In this document: one piece after another, positions 4,892-9,280 of the stretch
How positions within the stretch are numbered: the stretch's first letter is position 1
How the letters are laid out: every line of letters begins with the position of its first letter
Notes under the pieces: model-generated
What the model saw: only the letters and a program-made list of their open reading frames with translations
What the model was told of the DNA's origin: nothing
Databases searched by the model: none
Assembly (NCBI GenBank): GCA_016462095.1
Contig: JAEMTW010000057.1
Span: 1-9,280, forward strand
Direction: 5' to 3'
DNA from: Thermoleophilia bacterium
GTDB lineage: Bacteria; Actinomycetota; Thermoleophilia; Gaiellales; F1-60-MAGs149
DNA: 9,280 nucleotides
Program-made: the position numbers and the translations under genes

Positions 4892-6322
4892 GTGAAAGTA
4901 CGAGACAAACGATGGGGTTGGCTAAGTGCCACTCTCCTCATCATCACTATCGGGATCGTTGCCGCCGCGTGCGGTGGCAGCGATGCTGAGACGACTGCCG
5001 CTGAGACGGCTGCCGCTGAGACGGCTGCCGCCGAGACGGTTGCCGCTGAGACGGCTGCCGCCGTCGGCGAGAAGAAGATCGTGATGGGCTTCCTCTCGAA
5101 CTGCGAGGGTCCGTTCGGTCCGTTCTGGGATGCAACGCTGGCTGGCTATTACACAGCCCTCGTGCAGTTTGCGGGCGCAACGCCGGTTGATCCGGCCGAC
5201 CCGAAGGCTGGCGTGACTGGTGCCATGGTGCCAGGTACGGAAATCCCGATCGAGCTCAACACGAACTACTGTTGCTCGGACGATAAGGCCGATAAGGCAC
5301 TGTCGGAGGCTAAGCGCCTCGTCGAGCAAGAGGGCGTCAACATCCTGATTGGCCCACTTTCGGGCGATGAGGGTATTGCCGTCGCGAACTACGCGAAGAC
5401 GCAGCCCGACGTGACGTTCCTGAATGGCATCTCTGGTGCCCAGGACACGACGCTGAAGGTTCAGGCTCCGAACTTTTTCCGCTTCTTCACTGACGGTGCT
5501 CAGTGGACTGCGGGTCTCGGTGCCTACGCGTACAACGTGCTCGGTTGGCGCACAGCCGTCACGATCGGTGACGACTACTCGTTCCCGTACACGCAAACTG
5601 CCGGCTTCGTCAGCGAGTTCTGCTCGCTGGGCGGCAAGATTGACGAGCGCATCTGGCCCGCGCTCGGAGAGACGGACTACTCGTCCTATATCGCCAAGCT
5701 TCCTGACAACGTCGACGGATTCTTCCTCGACGTCGGTGGTACAGGCACGGTTCAGTTTGTCAATCAGTACACCGAGGTGAACGGCGATGACTCGCTTCAA
5801 GGCAAGGTCATGGGTGGTGCCTTCATCTCGAACCCAGCAATCATCAAGGAGCTTGGCTCCAAGGTGGAGGGTGTTGTCGCTGGGTCTGCTCTGCCGTCCG
5901 ATGCAACTGATGCAAACTGGACGGCGTACGTGGACGCCATCACGGCGGCCTTCCCCGATCAGGCTGGCAATGCTGCCAATATTTTCCTGGCCGGGTACTA
6001 CAACAACACCGAGGCTGCAATTCTTGGCCTCGAGGCTGTGGCCGGCAACATCGATGATGCTGCTGCGTACCAGACTGCCCTTGCTGGCGTTGAGATCAGC
6101 ACGGGTGTGGGTCCGGTGACGGTTGACGGTAACCGCAATGCGGTTGGCCCCAACTACGTGGTGCAGGTGTCCGATACGGGCACAACCACACTGTTCACCG
6201 TGGCTGACGTGGATCAGTCCTTCGGTGGTGCGTTCAGCACTGATACGCCGAACCCTGATCGCGACAATCCAGAGTGTGTCGCCGGCAACCCACCCCCGTG
6301 GGCTGCTTCGATCAAGAAGTAA
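4892..6322 (+). CDS. Substrate-binding lipoprotein of LivHMGF-type importer
   Basis: The 476-residue secreted protein is a Peripla_BP_6 (LivJ/LivK-like) solute receptor. The N-terminus is a lipoprotein signal: basic residues (K2, R4, K6, R7), hydrophobic core 10-23, and lipobox Ala-Ala-Ala-Cys with Cys27 as the lipidated residue. Residues 32-56 are five tandem copies of a five-residue unit (AETTA, AETAA, AETAA, AETVA, AETAA) forming a flexible linker to the membrane. The mature domain begins near residue 60 (KKIVMGFLSNCEGPFG) and includes NILIGPLSGDEGIAVANYAKTQPDVTFLNGISG, typical of the family's first lobe and hinge. After Cys27 there are Cys71, the adjacent pair Cys127-Cys128 and two later Cys residues, more than is usual. 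Translation starts at GTG, set by a strong AGGAGGGG. The gene lies between the permease and ATPase genes. The ligand is unknown. Confidence 0.95.
   Translation: MKVRDKRWGWLSATLLIITIGIVAAACGGSDAETTAAETAAAETAAAETVAAETAAAVGEKKIVMGFLSNCEGPFGPFWDATLAGYYTALVQFAGATPVDPADPKAGVTGAMVPGTEIPIELNTNYCCSDDKADKALSEAKRLVEQEGVNILIGPLSGDEGIAVANYAKTQPDVTFLNGISGAQDTTLKVQAPNFFRFFTDGAQWTAGLGAYAYNVLGWRTAVTIGDDYSFPYTQTAGFVSEFCSLGGKIDERIWPALGETDYSSYIAKLPDNVDGFFLDVGGTGTVQFVNQYTEVNGDDSLQGKVMGGAFISNPAIIKELGSKVEGVVAGSALPSDATDANWTAYVDAITAAFPDQAGNAANIFLAGYYNNTEAAILGLEAVAGNIDDAAAYQTALAGVEISTGVGPVTVDGNRNAVGPNYVVQVSDTGTTTLFTVADVDQSFGGAFSTDTPNPDRDNPECVAGNPPPWAASIKK
4985..5059 (+). repeat. 15-bp tandem repeat x5 coding the lipoprotein linker
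   Basis: Five consecutive 15-bp units (consensus GCTGAGACGGCTGCC) run without gaps. Copies 2, 3 and 5 are identical; copy 1 differs by one base and copy 4 by two. The unit is a multiple of three, so copy-number change would lengthen or shorten the linker without shifting the frame. It encodes residues 32-56 of the binding protein, right after the lipobox. Confidence 0.9.
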
Positions 6323-6328
6323 CTAGGA

Positions 6329-7129
6329 ATGACGGTCGCGATGTCCCAAACTGAGACATCCGCTGCCGAGAGCGTCGTGCCGATCCTCCGCTTGCGGGGG
6401 GTCGGCCGACGCTTTGGCGGTGTCCATGCCGTACGCGGCGTGGATCTCGACGTTCGCGCAGGCGAGCGGCGCGCCGTGCTGGGTCCGAATGGGGCCGGCA
6501 AAACCACACTTTTTAATGTCATCGCAGGGGAGTTTCCGCCGACCGAAGGGTCGGTCGAACTGTTCGGTGTTGATGTTACGAACAAGCCGGCTCGTGCCCG
6601 CGTCCCGCTCGGTGTGACGCGCACGTTCCAGATCAGCCGCCTCTTTGGCGGGCTGTCGGTAGCCGACAATCTCTACGTTTCAATTATCGGTGCGGAGGGC
6701 GGACATCTGCGTCCCATCCGTAATGCCAAGGACCGGGCCTATCACGCCCAGGCGCGCGAGCTCGGCGATCGTGTCGGGCTTGGTGGCGTGCTCGACGAGC
6801 TGGTTGGCGCGCTCTCGCATGGTGAGCAGCGTCAGCTCGAGATTGGGATGGCGCTCGCGGGCGATCCAAAACTGATCATGCTCGATGAGCCCGCGGCGGG
6901 TCTGGCTCGCGCAGAGCGCGTCAAGTTAACGGAGATGCTGCTGGGCTTTGACCGCTCGATCACGATGATTCTGATTGAGCACGACATGGATGTTGCACTG
7001 ACGGTCGCGGAGCACGTCACGATGATGCACGACGGGCGGATCGTCGTTGAGGGGACGCCGAGCGAGATTCGCGGCAATCAACTGGTGCACGATCTCTACC
7101 TTGGCAAGGGGCATCGCAACCATGAGTAA
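6329..7129 (+). CDS. livG: LivG-type ABC transporter ATPase
   Basis: This 266-residue cytoplasmic ATPase is one of the two nucleotide-binding subunits powering the importer. Visible motifs are Walker A GPNGAGKTT (52-60, Lys58), Q-loop Gln101 in VTRTFQISRLF (96-106), the signature LSHGE (162-166, His instead of the usual second Gly), Walker B LIMLDE (182-187) and the switch His218 in LIEHDMDV. The TRTFQ...LF segment and the length fit LivG rather than LivF. The gene starts 6 nt after the binding-protein stop. The first ATG (6329) has only AGGA directly adjacent; a second in-frame ATG at 6341 is 12 nt from the same AGGA. Residues 1-18 are not conserved, so the start is uncertain. It overlaps the next ATPase gene by 8 nt. 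Confidence 0.95.
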   Translation: MTVAMSQTETSAAESVVPILRLRGVGRRFGGVHAVRGVDLDVRAGERRAVLGPNGAGKTTLFNVIAGEFPPTEGSVELFGVDVTNKPARARVPLGVTRTFQISRLFGGLSVADNLYVSIIGAEGGHLRPIRNAKDRAYHAQARELGDRVGLGGVLDELVGALSHGEQRQLEIGMALAGDPKLIMLDEPAAGLARAERVKLTEMLLGFDRSITMILIEHDMDVALTVAEHVTMMHDGRIVVEGTPSEIRGNQLVHDLYLGKGHRNHE

Positions 7130-7847
7130 CGTGCCGATCCTTTCCCTCCAGAACGTCAACGCGCACTATGGAGCAGCGCATGTTGTGCAGGACGTCTCGT
7201 TCGACGTGCACGACGAGCCTGTCTGTGTGATCGGGCGTAACGGCATGGGTAAGACGTCGTTGTGCCGCGCCATCATGAATCTCGATCCGCCGACTGCTGC
7301 TGGGACGATCCTGCTTGATGGTGAGCCGATCAACGGCAAGCCGCCGTATGTGATCGCCCGTGCTGGGGTTGGCTACGTCCCGCAGGGGCGTAAGTTGTTT
7401 CAGTCTCTGTCGGTCGACGAGCATCTGCGTATGATCAAGACGCCGCGAGTTGGGCGCTGGAACACGGCCGCGGTCTACGACCTCTTTCCGCGCCTCGCCG
7501 AACGCAAAAAGGTCTCTGCCACGCAGTTGTCGGGTGGCGAGCAGCAGATGCTCGCAATCGGTCGGGCGATGCTCTTGCAGCCGCGTCTACTCGTGATGGA
7601 TGAGCCGTCCGAGGGGCTGGCGCCGCGCATCGTCGAAGAGTTGGTGGAGACGCTCAAGGGCTTCGTCAACGAGGGAGTTGGTGTGCTGCTGATCGAGCAG
7701 AACCTCGGTGTTGCGACCAGCGTCGCCGAACGACTCGTGGTGATGGTCGCGGGCACCGTCTTTACGGAGACCACCTCCACCGAGATCTCGAATAGTCCCG
7801 AGCTGCAGCAGCGCTTCCTTGGGGTCACGCCCACCGGGCACCAGTAG
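7122..7847 (+). CDS. livF: LivF-type ABC transporter ATPase
   Basis: The 241-residue second ATPase of the importer has Walker A GRNGMGKTS (38-46, Lys44), Q-loop Gln88 in GYVPQGRKLFQSLSV (84-98), a perfect signature LSGGEQQ (136-142), Walker B LLVMDE (156-161) followed by PSEGLAP, and LIEQN with Gln193 at the switch-His position. YVPQGR, PSEGLAP and the Gln switch are normal for LivF. I chose ATG 7122 rather than the longer in-frame upstream ATG at 7047. AAGGGG (7106-7111) lies 10 nt before it, LivF proteins begin with this LxLxNVNAHYG pattern, and the upstream extension would lie entirely inside livG. The ATG overlaps the livG stop by 8 nt (ATGAGTAA). Confidence 0.95.
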   Translation: MSNVPILSLQNVNAHYGAAHVVQDVSFDVHDEPVCVIGRNGMGKTSLCRAIMNLDPPTAAGTILLDGEPINGKPPYVIARAGVGYVPQGRKLFQSLSVDEHLRMIKTPRVGRWNTAAVYDLFPRLAERKKVSATQLSGGEQQMLAIGRAMLLQPRLLVMDEPSEGLAPRIVEELVETLKGFVNEGVGVLLIEQNLGVATSVAERLVVMVAGTVFTETTSTEISNSPELQQRFLGVTPTGHQ

Positions 7848-7859
7848 GCTGTTCGCACG

Positions 7860-9080
7860 ATGCCTCCGACTGTCGTTCTGATCGGTACGCTCGACAGCAA
7901 GGGAGTCGAGTATGCGTTCGTGCGCGACCGCCTGCACGAGGCGGGTGTGGCGACGCTCGTCGTCGACTGTGGCACCGCGGGTGGGCCGTTTTTTGAGCCG
8001 GATGTTTCGGCGGCCGAGGTCGCCTCGGCCGTTGGCGCCGACCTCGCCGCGCTGACTGCAGCAGGCGATCGAGGCCAGGCCGTGACGACGATGGCGCGCG
8101 GCGCTGAGGTGATCGCGCGGCAGTTGCACGCAGACGGCAGGCTCCAGGGACTGCTCGCGTTGGGTGGCTCGGGCGGCACGTCGATTGCCTCGGCTGCGGC
8201 TCGCGCCTTGCCAATCGGAGTGCCAAAACTGATCGTCTCGACGATGGCCGCCTCGGACACGCGCTCGCTGATTGGCGAGAGCGACCTGATGCTCGCGGCC
8301 AGCGTGGTCGATGTCGCTGGGCTCAATTCGATTTCACGTCGCATCTTTGCCAACGCAGCGGCCGCGATGGCCGGCATGGTCACGGCCGCTCCACTCCCCA
8401 TTGTCGAAGAGCGACCGCTGCTGGCGGCCTCGATGTTTGGTGTCACCACGCCGTGTGTCACTCAGGCTCGCGACCAGCTGGAGGGTGTTGGTTACGAAGT
8501 GCTCACCTTCCATATGACGGGCACGGGTGGACGCTCGATGGAGTCGCTGATCGATGCGGGCTTTATTCGGGGTCTGCTCGATACGACACCGACCGAGCTG
8601 TGCGACGAGCTCGTTGGCGGCGAGTTGAGCGCCGGCCCCAACCGCTTGACGGCGGCGGGACGTGCCGGGATTCCACAGGCCGTCTCCCTGGGTGCATTGG
8701 ACATGGTCAACTTCGGGCCGCGTGAGACGGTGCCAAAGCAATTCGACGATCGCAACCTCTACGTCCACAACGATCAGATCACGCTGATGCGCACGACGCC
8801 GGCCGAGTGTGCCGCGCTTGGGCAGGAGGTGGCCGAGAAGTTGAGCGCGGCGACCGGCCCGACCGCACTCTTCATCCCGCTGCGGGGTATCTCGATGATT
8901 GCCACCGAGGGCGGTCCGTTCCACGATCCGGAGGCCGATCAGGCGCTGTTTGGTGCCGTTCGCGCGCACCTCGGTGACAACGTCGAGTTGATCGAGCTCG
9001 AGTTGGACATCAACGATCCCGCGTTCTCGGCCGCGATGGCCGACTGGCTCCACGCCGAGGTTCAGAAGGCGACGGCATGA
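7860..9080 (+). CDS. Tm-1-like (UPF0261) ATP-binding-fold protein
   Basis: The 406-residue protein matches the bacterial Tm-1-like/UPF0261 family along its full length. Seen in order are GTLDSKGVEYAFVRDRL (9-25), VVDCGTAGGP, DRGQAVTTMARGA, LLALGGSGGTSIASAAARALPIGVPKLIVSTMAASDT, SDLMLAASVVDVAGLNSISRRIFANAAAAMAGM, FHMTGTGGRSMESLIDAGFIRGLLDTTPTELCDELVGG, ALDMVNFGPRETVP, and YVHNDQITLMRTTPAE near the C-terminus. The Gly-rich GGSGGT loop is the likely nucleotide-contact region. The plant homologue is the N-terminal half of tomato Tm-1, which inhibits tomato mosaic virus replication. The native bacterial function is unknown. The gene starts 12 nt after livF with no clear Shine-Dalgarno and ends in an ATGA overlap with the TIM-barrel gene. 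It is thus co-translated with the partner that is fused to it in plants. Confidence 0.93.
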   Translation: MPPTVVLIGTLDSKGVEYAFVRDRLHEAGVATLVVDCGTAGGPFFEPDVSAAEVASAVGADLAALTAAGDRGQAVTTMARGAEVIARQLHADGRLQGLLALGGSGGTSIASAAARALPIGVPKLIVSTMAASDTRSLIGESDLMLAASVVDVAGLNSISRRIFANAAAAMAGMVTAAPLPIVEERPLLAASMFGVTTPCVTQARDQLEGVGYEVLTFHMTGTGGRSMESLIDAGFIRGLLDTTPTELCDELVGGELSAGPNRLTAAGRAGIPQAVSLGALDMVNFGPRETVPKQFDDRNLYVHNDQITLMRTTPAECAALGQEVAEKLSAATGPTALFIPLRGISMIATEGGPFHDPEADQALFGAVRAHLGDNVELIELELDINDPAFSAAMADWLHAEVQKATA

Positions 9081-9280
9081 ATCGCGAGCAGGCCCTCACT
9101 CGACTTCGTGCCACGCGCGCGACCGGCCAGGCGATTATTGGTGCGGGCGCGGGTACGGGCCTTTCGGCCAAGTGCGCCGAGGCCGGTGGTGCCGACCTGA
9201 TCATCATCTACAACTCGGGCCGTTTCCGAATGGCAGGTCGCGGCTCGCTGTCGGGCCTGATGCCCTACGGCGATGCGAAC
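9077..9280 (+). CDS. PEP-hydrolase-family TIM-barrel protein (5' part only)
   Basis: The first 68 codons are present and the gene runs off the right edge. The product begins MNREQALTRLRATRATGQ and continues through AIIGAGAGTGLSAKCAEAGG (19-38), then ADLIIIYNSGRFRMAGRG (39-56) and SLSGLMPYGDAN (57-68). These motifs are characteristic of the phosphoenolpyruvate-hydrolase-like TIM-barrel family (PF09370 type, about 275 residues). In eukaryotes the same domain is the C-terminal half of Tm-1 proteins. The ATG overlaps the stop of the Tm-1-like gene, so the two are translationally coupled and probably form a complex or catalyse sequential steps. The catalytic residues lie mostly beyond the window, so activity cannot be judged. 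Confidence 0.9.
   Translation, partial: MNREQALTRLRATRATGQAIIGAGAGTGLSAKCAEAGGADLIIIYNSGRFRMAGRGSLSGLMPYGDAN

Noticed and set aside
4922..5800. 292-codon minus-strand open frame with Ser-Arg-Leu-Ser-Gly repeats opposite the binding-protein gene
   Set aside because: The apparent repeat protein is only the antisense reading of the 15-bp tandem repeat in the lipoprotein linker; the sense gene is unambiguous.
7047..7121. Upstream in-frame start for livF (ATG 7047)
   Set aside because: The extra 25 residues lie inside livG, are Arg-rich and not family-like. ATG 7122 has AAGGGG at proper spacing and gives a normal LivF length.
7475..8461. Long 328-codon minus-strand open frame across livF and the Tm-1-like gene
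   Set aside because: It is antisense to two well-supported genes. Its product is a Ser/Thr/Pro/Ala-rich composition typical of high-GC shadow frames, with no recognisable domain.
1..9280. Insertion sequences, tRNA/rRNA genes, phage or anti-phage defence genes
   Set aside because: No transposase, integrase, terminal repeats flanking a gene, tRNA cloverleaf or rRNA segment was seen. The Tm-1 link to virus resistance is known from plants only and does not by itself make this a defence locus.

Overview
The window is high-GC DNA (roughly 60% by eye, not computed). It most likely comes from the chromosome of an actinomycete-type bacterium, possibly Acidimicrobiia or Thermoleophilia. The main clues are GTG and TTG starts, tight ATGA gene overlaps, and a substrate-binding lipoprotein whose Cys is followed by a low-complexity Ala/Glu/Thr linker. 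That linker style is common in those groups. The phylum call is an inference and no ribosomal or marker gene is present.

Layout. Positions 1-215 are non-coding. They hold a 14-bp palindrome, a 35-bp two-tier inverted repeat (20-54), a short direct repeat and a strong hairpin (168-209) that closes the leftward operon. The leftward operon (2479 to 216) encodes an SMP-30/gluconolactonase-like lactonase, an isochorismatase-fold 'cysteine hydrolase', a RidA/YjgF-family protein and an ABM-domain (YgiN-like) monooxygenase. The genes are 9 nt apart, abutting, or overlapping by 4 nt.

The 187-nt divergent region (2480-2666) carries two promoter candidates pointing outward. Each has a GGTCAGACC-core palindrome in its -35/-10 spacer, and a third inverted repeat lies nearby. 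One site fits the TNGTNNNACNA consensus of FadR-type GntR repressors, although no regulator gene lies in the window.

The rightward operon (2667 to beyond 9280) encodes a complete LivHMGF-type ABC importer: two permeases, a lipoprotein binding protein with its own strong ribosome-binding site and 5' hairpin, and two ATPases. It continues with a Tm-1-like (UPF0261) ATP-binding-fold protein. The last gene, cut by the window edge, is a phosphoenolpyruvate-hydrolase-family TIM-barrel protein. The last two correspond to the two halves of the plant Tm-1 protein.

How it may work together (inference): a solute is imported by the ABC system and processed by lactone, amide/ether, imine/enamine and oxygenation chemistry plus the Tm-1/TIM-barrel pair. 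Both operons would be controlled by one ligand-responsive repressor. The substrate cannot be read from sequence. The hydrolase has Ser at the nucleophilic Cys position and the RidA-like protein lacks the deaminase Arg, so neither should be annotated as a standard amidase or enamine deaminase. This makes the locus a good candidate for an uncharacterised catabolic pathway.
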